From: Oscillospiraceae bacterium
Lineage (GTDB): Bacteria > Bacillota > Clostridia > Saccharofermentanales > Fastidiosipilaceae
DNA: 46,153 nt
Reading direction: 5' to 3'
NCBI GenBank assembly: GCA_028704415.1
Contig: JAQWFM010000011.1
Coordinates: 1 to 46,153 of the forward strand
Shown here: positions 8,503 through 16,829 of the stretch, in pieces
Position numbering within the stretch: position 1 is the first letter of the stretch
Layout: every line of letters starts with the position of its first letter
Notes under the pieces: generated by a model
Told to the model about the DNA's origin: nothing
Database searches by the model: none
The model's input: only the letters and a program-made list of their open reading frames with translations
Position numbers and translations under genes: made by a program

Positions 8503-8784
8503 GTTAGTGCTGAACAATTGCTGCAAATTATACTGGCAAGCTTCAACATGATTGTGTAATAAAGTAAACTGACAGGAATTGACTGCCTGAGGCGGGACCG
8601 CAAATGCTAACGGGCTGCCCGGAGCAGGGCGTTTTACCGGCTACCTGATAACCGCGTGGGGCCATCGTGCAGGCTAGCCCGGGGCTGAATTTGATCCACC
8701 TTGCAGAACGAACATATGTGCGTATTGGCCTGACATATGCTAAACTAAAATCCAGAGCATGATGGCAGGGAGGTAGCAGACAGC
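8503..8784. other. 282-nt intergenic region before Shango
   Basis: No gene is seen. A small G/C-rich hairpin followed by TTTT (GCCC, loop GGAGCA, GGGC, near 8617-8634) may terminate the methyltransferase transcript. An extended -10 (TGCTAAACT, 8738-8746) lies about 40 nt upstream of the sngA GTG and is the best promoter candidate. I looked for a riboswitch consensus and found none. Confidence 0.4.
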
Positions 8785-11121
8785 GTGAGCCGGGAGACGG
8801 ATCAAAAACGGGCGGGCAGTCAGGCGGCAGGTGTGCACCGCGGGCTGGAGAGCCTGGCTGATATTATGCGGCAGCTGCGGCAGGAGCTGACAGCGGTGAC
8901 AGATCCGCTGTTTCCGGAGCTGGAGCTGCAGCGGGAGGATGACTGCCCGCGGCCGGCCGCAGATGCTGAGTTGCAGGCAGGCGCCAGGGTACCGCAGACC
9001 GCCGGAGCCGCAGCGCGGTCTGAACTGCCCCTGATGACGGGGCGGGAACTGCTGAGCAGAACGCTCAGGGCCCAGCCGGTACCAGACCAGGCGGCTGTTG
9101 TGCCGCCCTCTGATCCCGCGGCGGCATCTGCTCCCCCGTCTGCGCCGGATCCGTTTGCGGAGATTGTGTTGCCGGCCCGGCCCGGGTCAGGCGGCAGCCT
9201 GACAGCCCAGCCGGCGGTGGCCGCCCCCAGACAGCAGCCGCTGGCGCCTCCGGACCCGGCACAGGCGCGGTTTATCGCGATGCGCCGCCTGGCGCAGCGT
9301 CCGGGATTAAGGCAGCTGAGCTCAGAGCGTTATCTGCGCTGGCAGGAGGAGCTCTTTGGGCGGCAAGCTCTGTTCATGGCTGATTTTGATCTGAACCAAC
9401 CCTGGTCAGTCAGGGACCTGGACGGGATTACAAGGCCGCATTATCAGGCCATGACGGAGCTCCAGCTGCGCGCTTATTTTAACTGGCGGAGTCAGTTGAG
9501 GCGGGGCGGGACGCCTCCGGCTGCCCTGCCGGCCCTATATATATACAGCAATGAGCTGCTGAATCTGGCTGGGACAAAGGGGCCGCAGGATAGCTTGCAG
9601 CGCCTGCTGGCTTTGTGGCAGGCCTACCGGGGGAAGCTGCCGGGACTAGATCCGGTATTGGGCGGCTGGGTCAGGGATTTTTATATTACGCATGATTTCA
9701 GGTCGGTTTATGCTGACTTCCCGGCCGTGCTGGCGCCGTGGCCGGAGCTGCTGGCGTTATACCAGTCAGCGGCTGAGCCGCTTTGCGACTTTAGCCGTCT
9801 GGTTAATTTCTCTGACTATAAAATATCTCGTTCCGCGTTTTACACGGCGGAAAATGCCGGGGCTATGGCAGCTTGCTTTGACGCCCTGTGCACCCGGCTA
9901 GATCAAAGACTGCGCAGCCGGGGCGCCAGTCTGGCGCGGCTTTTGTACTATGAGACCGATGAGTACTGGCAGCCGTTTGCACAGGCTTTCTGCTCCCCCT
10001 CTACCTGGCGCCAGGATGATTGCCGGGTGGTGTACTCAGAGGCTGAAACTTATTATCAAGTCCGGCAGCGCTGGCATAAAGCCGCGTATAAAGCCTTATT
10101 ACCTGCCAGCCGCGGCCTTATTGGTTATATGCTGAAACAACTTGAGATATACTGCCGCCGGCAGGCAAAGTACAAGCACCAGCTGAAACCGCCGGCCCGG
10201 GAGCCGGCGCGGCTGGATTTTTCCGGCTTGCCTGAGCCGGCGCGCAGCCTTAAACCAGAGCAGGTTTTTGCCTGGATTGATGAGGACATCGCGGCTGCTT
10301 ATCGCCAGACTCACCGGATTAAGATTCAGGTTCGCCCGGATCAGCTGCAGACCATACGCTTTAAGGCTAAGCGTATTCAGGACCGCCTGCTGGCGGATTT
10401 GGGCGAAACAGCCGCTCCAGCCGCCGCCCCCGCTGCCGTGGAGCCGCCGGTCGCTCCGGCCGCTCCGGCCGCTGCCTCCGCTGCCGTGGAGCCGCCGGCC
10501 GCTCCGGCCGCTGCCCCCGCTGCCGTGGAGCCGCCGGTCGCTCCGGCCGCTCCGGCCGCTGCCCCCGCTGCCGTGGAGCCGCCGGCCGCTCCGGCCGCTG
10601 CCCCCGCTGCCGTGGAGCCGCCGGCCGCTCCGGCCGCTGCCCCCGCTGCCGTGGAACTGCCGGCCGCTCCGGCCGCTGCCCCCGCCGCCGTGGAACTGCC
10701 GGCCGCTCCGGCCGCTGCCCCCGCCGCCGTGGAACTGCCGGCCGCTCCGGCCGCTGCCCCCGCCGCCGTGGAACTGCCGGCCGCTCCGGCCGCTGCCCCC
10801 GCTGCCGTGGAGCCGCCGGCTCCTCCGGCCGCCGCCACGCCCTGGACACGCCTCCTCAGTCAGCTGACTGCTTTAGAGCAGACTGCTTTGCGCCTGGCCC
10901 TGGAACACCCGTCTCAGGCTGCCTTCCAGAGCTGGTGTCACACCTCCGGCTGCCTGCCGGAGGTCTTGCTGGACCACATCAATGAAGCCGCCCTGGACTG
11001 CCTGCAGGACAGCCTGCTGGAATTAAATGACCAGTTATCATGTTATGAAGACTATGAACCGGAACTGCGCCAGGCCTTGGCAGAGGCCGCGGCAGCCGCC
11101 GCCCCCGCTCAGGAAAGGTAA
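8785..11121 (+). CDS. sngA: Shango TerB-like protein SngA
   Basis: This 778-residue protein matches the TerB-N/TerB-C architecture of the first Shango gene. Residues 1-155 are disordered and Ala/Pro-rich. A TerB_N-like domain spans about 160-310, with YQAMTELQLRAYFNWR and LPALYIYSNELLN. The middle is helical (about 345-470). The TerB-C region starts near 500 (IKIQVRPDQL) and its end (LLDHINEAALD, YEDYEPELRQAL) lies after residue 690. Between them are ten 13- or 16-residue Ala/Pro/Val repeats (543-678). The start is GTG 8785 with GGGAGG about 12 nt upstream. sngB starts 9 nt after the stop. Shango (sngABC) is an established anti-phage system; the role of the TerB protein in it is unclear. No transmembrane segment is visible. 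Confidence 0.8.
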   Translation: MSRETDQKRAGSQAAGVHRGLESLADIMRQLRQELTAVTDPLFPELELQREDDCPRPAADAELQAGARVPQTAGAAARSELPLMTGRELLSRTLRAQPVPDQAAVVPPSDPAAASAPPSAPDPFAEIVLPARPGSGGSLTAQPAVAAPRQQPLAPPDPAQARFIAMRRLAQRPGLRQLSSERYLRWQEELFGRQALFMADFDLNQPWSVRDLDGITRPHYQAMTELQLRAYFNWRSQLRRGGTPPAALPALYIYSNELLNLAGTKGPQDSLQRLLALWQAYRGKLPGLDPVLGGWVRDFYITHDFRSVYADFPAVLAPWPELLALYQSAAEPLCDFSRLVNFSDYKISRSAFYTAENAGAMAACFDALCTRLDQRLRSRGASLARLLYYETDEYWQPFAQAFCSPSTWRQDDCRVVYSEAETYYQVRQRWHKAAYKALLPASRGLIGYMLKQLEIYCRRQAKYKHQLKPPAREPARLDFSGLPEPARSLKPEQVFAWIDEDIAAAYRQTHRIKIQVRPDQLQTIRFKAKRIQDRLLADLGETAAPAAAPAAVEPPVAPAAPAAASAAVEPPAAPAAAPAAVEPPVAPAAPAAAPAAVEPPAAPAAAPAAVEPPAAPAAAPAAVELPAAPAAAPAAVELPAAPAAAPAAVELPAAPAAAPAAVELPAAPAAAPAAVEPPAPPAAATPWTRLLSQLTALEQTALRLALEHPSQAAFQSWCHTSGCLPEVLLDHINEAALDCLQDSLLELNDQLSCYEDYEPELRQALAEAAAAAAPAQER
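10411..10818 (+). repeat. 39/48-bp tandem repeat inside sngA
   Basis: Ten in-frame units fill this stretch: eight of 39 bp (AAPAAAPAAVEPP or ...VELP) and two of 48 bp (VAPAAPAAASAAVEPP and a near twin). Units 6-9 carry VELP and are nearly identical at the DNA level, which implies recent expansion. All unit lengths are multiples of 3, so changes in copy number keep the frame. The unit has no stop in several frames, which explains long false ORFs on both strands here. Confidence 0.97.
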
Positions 11122-11130
11122 CGTATAGAT

Positions 11131-12453
11131 ATGCAGACTAGCTTGCCACCCAAACGCATTACCACCACTATATTGACTGCGCTTAAAGGCGGGGTAGTGC
11201 CCCGTGTCGGTCTGGAATATATAGCCGTGGGCCGGGACCGGGAGATTGACGCCCTGCTGACTGATATTGAACGCGTGGCAGAGGGCGGGGCCTCGTTTCG
11301 CTTTATCGTCGGGCGTTACGGGAGCGGCAAAAGCTTTTTGCTGCAGACCATTCGCAATTACGCCGTAGAGCGCGGCTTTGTGGTCATGGACGCGGATCTG
11401 TCCCCGGAACGGCGCTTTGCCGGCGGCAAGGGTCAGGGCGTCGCGACATACCGGGAGCTGGTTAATAATCTTTCCACCAAAACGCGGCCGGATGGCGGCG
11501 CCTTGCCCCTGATCCTGGAACGCTGGATCAGCGGTTTGCAGCAACAGACTAAGGAGAGCCTGGGCGAGTCCGGGGAAACCCTTACCGCCGGGCGGCTGCA
11601 TCAGGCCCTGCAGCAGCGCATCCTGCAGGTGACAGCTGAACTGGAAGGGATGGTCAACGGTTTTGATTTTGCCCGGGCTATGCAGCTATATGTCCAGGCT
11701 TATGAAACCGATGATGCAGATTTGAAATCCAGTGTCCTGCGCTGGTTCCGCGGCGAATACAACACCCGCACGGAGGCCCGGCAGGAACTGGGCATTCACG
11801 CCATTGTGACTGACGATAACTGGTATGACTATATGAAAATTCTGGCCCGCTTTGCCGTGCTGGCAGGTTACCGCGGCATGCTGGTTATTGTGGATGAGCT
11901 GATCAATATCTTCAAGATTACGCATACCGCCACCCGGCAGAACAACTATGAAAAAATCCTGACCATGTATAATGACGTCCTGCAGGGTAAAGCCCGGCAC
12001 ATTGGCTTTTTACTGGGAGCCACACCGCAATGCATTGAAGATAAGTATAAGGGGGTCTTCAGCTATGAAGCGCTGCGCTCCAGATTAGCTGACAGCCGGT
12101 TTGCGGGGCAGGACACCAAGGATCTGCTGTCACCCCTCATTCGCCTCAGTCTGCTGACCCCGGAGGAAATTTACGTCCTGCTGGAAAAACTGGCCCAGAT
12201 GCACGGCCAGATGTACGGTTACAGCTCTCAACTGAGCGCAGAGGATCTGCAGCTGTTCCTGAATGTCGCTTACAACCGGGTGGGCGCAACTACCCTGATC
12301 ACGCCGCGGGAGATCATCCGGGATTTTATAGACCTGCTGGACTTGCTGCAGCAAAACCCCGGCCAGACCCTGCCGGGACTACTGGAAAACGGCGGTTTCA
12401 CCACGGCAGAGGCGCCGCCGGCCGATGATCCCTTTACCACTTTTGAACTTTAG
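11131..12453 (+). CDS. sngB: Shango ATPase SngB (BrxD/DUF2791-like)
   Basis: This 440-residue P-loop ATPase belongs to the group annotated as BREX-system ATP-binding (DUF2791). VPRVGLEYIAVGRDREI near residue 24 leads into Walker A GRYGSGKS near 63, and Walker B is LVIVDELIN near 251. The DADLSPERRF segment near 87 and LGATPQCIEDKYKGVFSYEALRSRL near 294 are typical of the family. ATG 11131 follows AGGAAAGG. It lies 9 nt after sngA and 12 nt before sngC, so the three form an operon. In Shango the ATPase is required for phage defence; the biochemical step is not known. It contains a C-terminal sensor/winged region (about 345-420). Confidence 0.88.
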   Translation: MQTSLPPKRITTTILTALKGGVVPRVGLEYIAVGRDREIDALLTDIERVAEGGASFRFIVGRYGSGKSFLLQTIRNYAVERGFVVMDADLSPERRFAGGKGQGVATYRELVNNLSTKTRPDGGALPLILERWISGLQQQTKESLGESGETLTAGRLHQALQQRILQVTAELEGMVNGFDFARAMQLYVQAYETDDADLKSSVLRWFRGEYNTRTEARQELGIHAIVTDDNWYDYMKILARFAVLAGYRGMLVIVDELINIFKITHTATRQNNYEKILTMYNDVLQGKARHIGFLLGATPQCIEDKYKGVFSYEALRSRLADSRFAGQDTKDLLSPLIRLSLLTPEEIYVLLEKLAQMHGQMYGYSSQLSAEDLQLFLNVAYNRVGATTLITPREIIRDFIDLLDLLQQNPGQTLPGLLENGGFTTAEAPPADDPFTTFEL

Positions 12454-12465
12454 GAGGCTGTGGCA

Positions 12466-14769
12466 ATGGACGCATTTCAAGCTCTGGCTCCGTATATCCA
12501 GGAGTACATCTACGCTAACGGCTGGCAGGAACTGCGGGCGATTCAGGTAGCGGCCATAGACGTGATCCTGAAGCACCAGGATAACCTGCTGCTGTCTTCC
12601 GGCACAGCCTCCGGTAAAACCGAGGCGGCCTTTCTGCCGGTCTTAACTGACCTGCAGCAGCATCCGTCCGGCTCTGTGGCGGTTTTGTACATCAGCCCGC
12701 TGAAAGCACTGATCAACGACCAGTTTAAGCGGCTGGATGACTTGCTGCAGGCTTCAGGCCTGAAAGTCTATAAGTGGCACGGGGACGCCTCTCAGGCACA
12801 AAAGCAACGGCTGCTCAAAAAACCGGAGGGTATCCTGCAGATTACACCTGAATCGCTGGAATCCCTGTTGATTCATAAGCGCGGCGCCTGCATCAGATTA
12901 TTCTCTGATTTGCGCTATGTCATTATTGACGAAGTCCATTACTTTATGCGTGACCAGCGGGGGGTGCAGGTCTTGTGCCAGCTGGAGCGGCTGCGCCAGC
13001 TGACCGGACTGGATCCCAGGCGGATTGGCCTGTCGGCCACGCTGGGTGATCTGCAGGCGGCGGTGGACTGGCTTGGCTCTGGCTCTGACCGCGCCTGTCA
13101 GGCCCCGGTTTTGCCGGCAGAAAGCCGCCGGCTGCGGTTGTTAATGGAACGCTTTGCCAAGGATGGCGATGGCCAGGCCGCGCGGCCGGCTAAACTGCCG
13201 CCGGTCTCCGACCAGGCGGCGCCGGTTATCAGCGCGGGCGACTTGCAGCACTATCAGTATCTCTTTAAGATGACGCTGGGAAAAAAGACCATTATCTTTG
13301 CCAATTCGCGGGAGGAAATTGAACTGGTCATGGCCAACTTGCGCCAGATTGCGCTCAGGCAGCATGCGCCGGATGTCTACCGGGTCCATCACGGCAATGT
13401 TTCTGCTTTGCTGAGAGAACAGGCTGAAGATGAGATGAAGACATCCGAGGAACAGCTGGTGACCGGGGCTACCGTAACGCTGGAACTGGGAATTGACATT
13501 GGCTCTCTGGATCAGGTGGTGCAGATTGGCGCGCCGGCCACCGTTTCCAGCTTTGCGCAGCGCCTGGGCCGCTGTGGCCGGCGCGGACAGGTGCCCCAAA
13601 TGCTGTTTACCTTTGTGGACGACGTCCAGGCCACCGCCGCGGACACACTGGGGCCGATCAACTGGGGATTTTTGCGGGCGATTGTTATCATTGAACTATA
13701 CACAGGTGACCGCTGGCTGGAACCGCTGCACAAGCCTCAATTGCCCTTTACCCTGCTGTACCATCAGACCATGAGCTATTTGCTGGCCACAGGTGAAGTC
13801 AGCGCCGCGGAGCTGGCCGGTCATATCCTGTCCCTGTCCAGCTTCCACAGGATTCCGCCGGCGGACTATCAGCTGCTGCTGCGTCATTTGCTGGCAATCG
13901 GACACCTGCAGCGGGTAGAAGACCGTGATGGCCTGATTATAGGGCCGGCCGGGGAAAAAATCGTCAATAACTTCCATTTTCTGGCGGTCTTCCGGATGCC
14001 GGAGTACTATCTGGTTAAAGATGAAAACCGCTCCATCGGCACCGTTGATAAAGTTTATCCCTCAGGCATGCATTTTGCGCTGGCCGGCCGGACCTGGGAG
14101 ACGGTTGACGTAAATGTAAAAGCACGGACTATCTTTGTCAAGCCGGTGCCGGGTATTTCAACCGTAGATTGGGATGTGGACTTTACGGCAGAACTGCATA
14201 CGGTGCTGGTGCGCAAACTGCGGCAGGTTTTGCTGCAGGACCAGCTTTACCCCTATTTAAGCGAATCCTGCCGTGACCGCCTGACAGAGATCCGGTATCT
14301 GGCCCGCAATTCTGGCATTTTGCAGCGGCCGGTGACGCAGCTTTCTGCCAAAAAATTTGCTATCTTCCCCTGGATCGGTACGCGGCAGTTATATACCCTG
14401 CATTATGTTTTACTGCAGCTGGGGATCCCTAATCGCCTGCCCTGGCATACGGCGGTATATCTGGAGGTCAGTTTCCGCCAGCTACCCGCTGAGGCGGCGA
14501 CAGATCCGGAAGCGCCGATTAGCTATCTGGCGCAACAGCTGCGCCTTATCCCTCAGCTGCAACTGACGCCAGACCGTCTGCCCCTGCCGGAAACCGCGGT
14601 GATTGATCACAAGTTTAACGAGTATATTCCGCCGGAACTGCTGCGTAAGGAGTATATTGCGGATTTCTTGGATTTACCCGGTATGCAGCGGGATCTGGCA
14701 GAGTCACTGGCCCTTATGGACGCGTCAGAACCGCCGGTATTTTATGGTGATCCTGACCTTAACCGGTAA
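12466..14769 (+). CDS. sngC: Shango DEVH-box helicase SngC
   Basis: This 767-residue superfamily 2 helicase is Lhr-like. Motif I is SSGTASGKTEA (about 43-53), Ia YISPLKALINDQ, II VIIDEVHYF (about 153-161), and III GLSATLGD. In the second RecA domain, IIFANSREEIEL, TLELGIDIGSLDQV and motif VI QRLGRCGRRG are clear. The C-terminal 350 residues include a winged-helix-like region and a beta-rich DUF1998-free tail. GTG 12460 was rejected as start because it lies only 2 nt from AGGAGG; ATG 12466 has 8-nt spacing. It is the last gene of the Shango operon and is followed by a separate promoter for the SDR gene. Confidence 0.9.
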   Translation: MDAFQALAPYIQEYIYANGWQELRAIQVAAIDVILKHQDNLLLSSGTASGKTEAAFLPVLTDLQQHPSGSVAVLYISPLKALINDQFKRLDDLLQASGLKVYKWHGDASQAQKQRLLKKPEGILQITPESLESLLIHKRGACIRLFSDLRYVIIDEVHYFMRDQRGVQVLCQLERLRQLTGLDPRRIGLSATLGDLQAAVDWLGSGSDRACQAPVLPAESRRLRLLMERFAKDGDGQAARPAKLPPVSDQAAPVISAGDLQHYQYLFKMTLGKKTIIFANSREEIELVMANLRQIALRQHAPDVYRVHHGNVSALLREQAEDEMKTSEEQLVTGATVTLELGIDIGSLDQVVQIGAPATVSSFAQRLGRCGRRGQVPQMLFTFVDDVQATAADTLGPINWGFLRAIVIIELYTGDRWLEPLHKPQLPFTLLYHQTMSYLLATGEVSAAELAGHILSLSSFHRIPPADYQLLLRHLLAIGHLQRVEDRDGLIIGPAGEKIVNNFHFLAVFRMPEYYLVKDENRSIGTVDKVYPSGMHFALAGRTWETVDVNVKARTIFVKPVPGISTVDWDVDFTAELHTVLVRKLRQVLLQDQLYPYLSESCRDRLTEIRYLARNSGILQRPVTQLSAKKFAIFPWIGTRQLYTLHYVLLQLGIPNRLPWHTAVYLEVSFRQLPAEAATDPEAPISYLAQQLRLIPQLQLTPDRLPLPETAVIDHKFNEYIPPELLRKEYIADFLDLPGMQRDLAESLALMDASEPPVFYGDPDLNR

Positions 14770-14777
14770 ATTGGCAG

Positions 14778-14806
14778 TTGGTTTTGAAGACCTTGTCCTA
14801 TATAAT
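14778..14806 (+). promoter_or_regulatory. sigma70-type promoter for SDR/nucleoside hydrolase operon
   Basis: TTGGTT (14778-14783), a 17-nt spacer and TATAAT (14801-14806) make a good housekeeping promoter 54 nt upstream of the SDR start. It lies immediately after the sngC stop, so the SDR operon need not depend on Shango transcription. Confidence 0.7.
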
Positions 14807-14859
14807 ATCTAATCGTGATAAACTGAACAATTAGTTGAGACGAAAGAGGAGACAGCTAT

Positions 14860-15609
14860 ATGAGCTTACTTGAAGGAAAAGTAGCCGTGGTGACTGGCGG
14901 TACCCGTGGCATTGGTTTTGCGATTGTGCGTAAATATCTAGAACATGGCGCCAAAGTTATGTTATTTGGATCCCGGCCAGAGACGGTGACGCATGCGCTT
15001 AAATCACTGCATGAAGAAAACAGCGCGTGGGTGGTAGACGGACTGAACCCTAAGCTGACCGCTCCGGCTGAGGTGGAAGCGGCAATTAATCAGACCAAAG
15101 ACCGTTTTGGCCGTCTGGATATTCTGGTTAATAATGCTGGTATATCGCAGAGCCAGTCAATTTATGACTATAAACCAGAAGAAATTGATCAGGTTATTGA
15201 TCTGAATGTTAAAGCCTTACTTTATGCTATCCTACCGGCGGTGAAAATCATGAAGTATCAGGGGGGCGGGGTTATCCTGAACACCAGCTCTATGGTGTCA
15301 ATCACCGGTCAGCCCAGCGGGGTGGGTTATCCCACCAGTAAGTTTGCGGTTAACGGTATGACGATATCTTTGGCCAGAGAACTGGGTAAGGACCACATCC
15401 GTGTTAACGCGGTGGCGCCGGGGGTTACCAACACTGATATGGTGGCGGCTTTACCGCATGAAGTCGTTTCTTCCATTTCAGCGGCTATCCCCTTAGGCCG
15501 CCCCGGTGAGCCGGAAGAAGTGGCCGATGCTTTTGTTTACCTGGCTAGTGATATGGCCAGCTATGTGACTGGGGAGATCCTGTCAGTGGACGGCGCCTGC
15601 CGTACCTGA
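14860..15609 (+). CDS. SDR-family oxidoreductase (FabG-like)
   Basis: This is a 249-residue classical short-chain dehydrogenase/reductase. The NAD(P)-binding TGGTRGIG motif is at residues 12-19 and NNAG near 89. Catalytic Ser (NTSSMVSITG), Tyr and Lys (YPTSK) are at about 140-160. A PG motif follows the active site (VAPGVTNTDM), and the family C-terminus VTGEILSVDGA is intact. ATG 14860 follows AAAGAGGAG. A nucleoside hydrolase starts 15 nt downstream in the same operon. The substrate could be a sugar, a polyol or an acyl thioester; sequence alone does not decide. The closest style is glucose/ribitol dehydrogenase- or FabG-like. Confidence 0.88.
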   Translation: MSLLEGKVAVVTGGTRGIGFAIVRKYLEHGAKVMLFGSRPETVTHALKSLHEENSAWVVDGLNPKLTAPAEVEAAINQTKDRFGRLDILVNNAGISQSQSIYDYKPEEIDQVIDLNVKALLYAILPAVKIMKYQGGGVILNTSSMVSITGQPSGVGYPTSKFAVNGMTISLARELGKDHIRVNAVAPGVTNTDMVAALPHEVVSSISAAIPLGRPGEPEEVADAFVYLASDMASYVTGEILSVDGACRT

Positions 15610-15624
15610 GGAAAGAAGGATAAG

Positions 15625-16563
15625 ATGCCTTTTGAACCACTACCAGCGGATTTTTTGCTTCACCGTCTGCAGCGGCCGGTTTATCCGGCTGATGTCGTCC
15701 TGGATACGGACACCTATAATGAGATGGATGATCAGTTTGCCCTGTCCTACCTGATTCGCTCTGGGGACCGGCTGAGGCTAAAAGGCATACATGCCGCGCC
15801 CTTTTTTAACCACCATGCTGCCAGCCCGGCTGACGGTATGGAAAAAAGCTATCAGGAGATTTTTAAGCTGCTGGGTTTACTGCAAAGAGACGACCTGGCG
15901 CCGTTGGTCTGTCGTGGGTCAGAGCGTTATCTGCCGTCTGAAGCTGAGGCGGTAGACTCGCAGGCTGCCAGAAGGCTGGTCCGGCTGGGTCTGGAGCAGC
16001 CGGAGGATCGGCCGCTCTATGTTGTAGCTATTGGCGCTATTACCAACGTGGCTTCGGCCTTACTGCTGGAGCCGGCGCTGAAGCGCAAACTGGTAGTGAT
16101 CTGGTTGGGCGGTAACCGGGCTGACTGGCCGGACAATAAGGAGTTTAATTTGTATCAGGATGTGGCGGGGGCGCGCGTGCTCTTTGACAGTGGGGTACCG
16201 TTGGTGCTGCTGCCTTGCCAGGGGGTGGTGTCAGCCTTCCTGACCACGGCGCCGGAATTAACCACCTGGTTGAAAGGCCAAAATCCGCTCTGTGACTATC
16301 TTTGGCAGCACAGCGTAGCGGAAGCCGAACTGTGTGGTCAGCACGGCTGCTGGAGCCGCCCTATCTGGGATGTTACCGCGGTGGCCTGGCTGCTGGAGCC
16401 AAGCTTTATGGCCGACCGGCTGCTGCCCCGCCCCATCCCGACCTATGACGGTCACTGGGCGCTGGATCTTAGCCGACCGCTGTACCGGGAGGTCTACGCC
16501 ATCAACCGGGACGCGCTGATGACAGATCTGCTGACTAAGCTGCGGCAGCGCCCCCTGGACTAA
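15625..16563 (+). CDS. inosine/uridine-preferring nucleoside hydrolase family protein
   Basis: This 312-residue protein has the IUNH fold that hydrolyses the N-glycosidic bond of nucleosides with a bound Ca2+. The N-terminal metal motif reads LDTDTYNEMDDQFAL, a variant of the usual DTDPGxDDAxA. IGAITNVASAL near residue 137 and the C-terminal WDVTAVAWLL near 248 (Asp as a metal ligand) are present. EFNLYQDVAGARVLF near 172 is also family-typical. The Asn-Glu insertion in the first motif marks a divergent subfamily, so nucleoside specificity should not be assumed. It follows the SDR by 15 nt and overlaps the convergent glutaredoxin gene tail-to-tail by 4 nt. Confidence 0.85.
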   Translation: MPFEPLPADFLLHRLQRPVYPADVVLDTDTYNEMDDQFALSYLIRSGDRLRLKGIHAAPFFNHHAASPADGMEKSYQEIFKLLGLLQRDDLAPLVCRGSERYLPSEAEAVDSQAARRLVRLGLEQPEDRPLYVVAIGAITNVASALLLEPALKRKLVVIWLGGNRADWPDNKEFNLYQDVAGARVLFDSGVPLVLLPCQGVVSAFLTTAPELTTWLKGQNPLCDYLWQHSVAEAELCGQHGCWSRPIWDVTAVAWLLEPSFMADRLLPRPIPTYDGHWALDLSRPLYREVYAINRDALMTDLLTKLRQRPLD

Positions 16564-16829
16564 GCCTGCTGGTACTGATCTAATAACTGATTAAGCTGAC
16601 TAAGCGTCGGCTGGCGCAGGAGTTGGCTCCCCCATATGACGGCGGGAGTTGACTGAATGCCGCGGCTTTGCGCCAGCCGGGTAAACGCTGCCGGATCCGC
16701 TTCCCGCTCTACCCAAACGACGGCCTGCCGCGCCAGAGCCTGCCGCGGACCTAAGGATAAATACTGCCGCAAAGCGGCGCAGCGGGGACAGCCCTCCTGG
16801 CTGAGAATAATGATCTGAGGGGTGGTCAT
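16560..16829 (-). CDS. NrdH-like glutaredoxin/thioredoxin-fold protein
   Basis: This is an 89-residue thioredoxin-fold protein with an active-site CPRC motif (SQEGCPRCAAL, residues 12-20) and a cis-Pro loop (IQSTPAVIWG, near 58). Size and position fit the NrdH redoxins that re-reduce class Ib ribonucleotide reductase. Its ATG overlaps the nrdF stop (ATGA), so the two are coupled. No nrdE is in view, so this pair is separated from the large subunit. The stop overlaps the end of the nucleoside hydrolase by 4 nt. CPRC is not the classic NrdH CVQC, so a general glutaredoxin is the alternative. Confidence 0.7.
   Translation of the reverse strand: MTTPQIIILSQEGCPRCAALRQYLSLGPRQALARQAVVWVEREADPAAFTRLAQSRGIQSTPAVIWGSQLLRQPTLSQLNQLLDQYQQA

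Noticed and set aside
8503-8784. Riboswitch before the Shango operon
   Set aside because: It has G/C-rich stems but no consensus boxes of cobalamin, TPP, SAM or other known classes that I could recognise.
10268-10867. Long open frames on both strands over the sngA repeat
   Set aside because: The 39-bp unit has no stop in several frames, so these are by-products of the array; they have no family signature.
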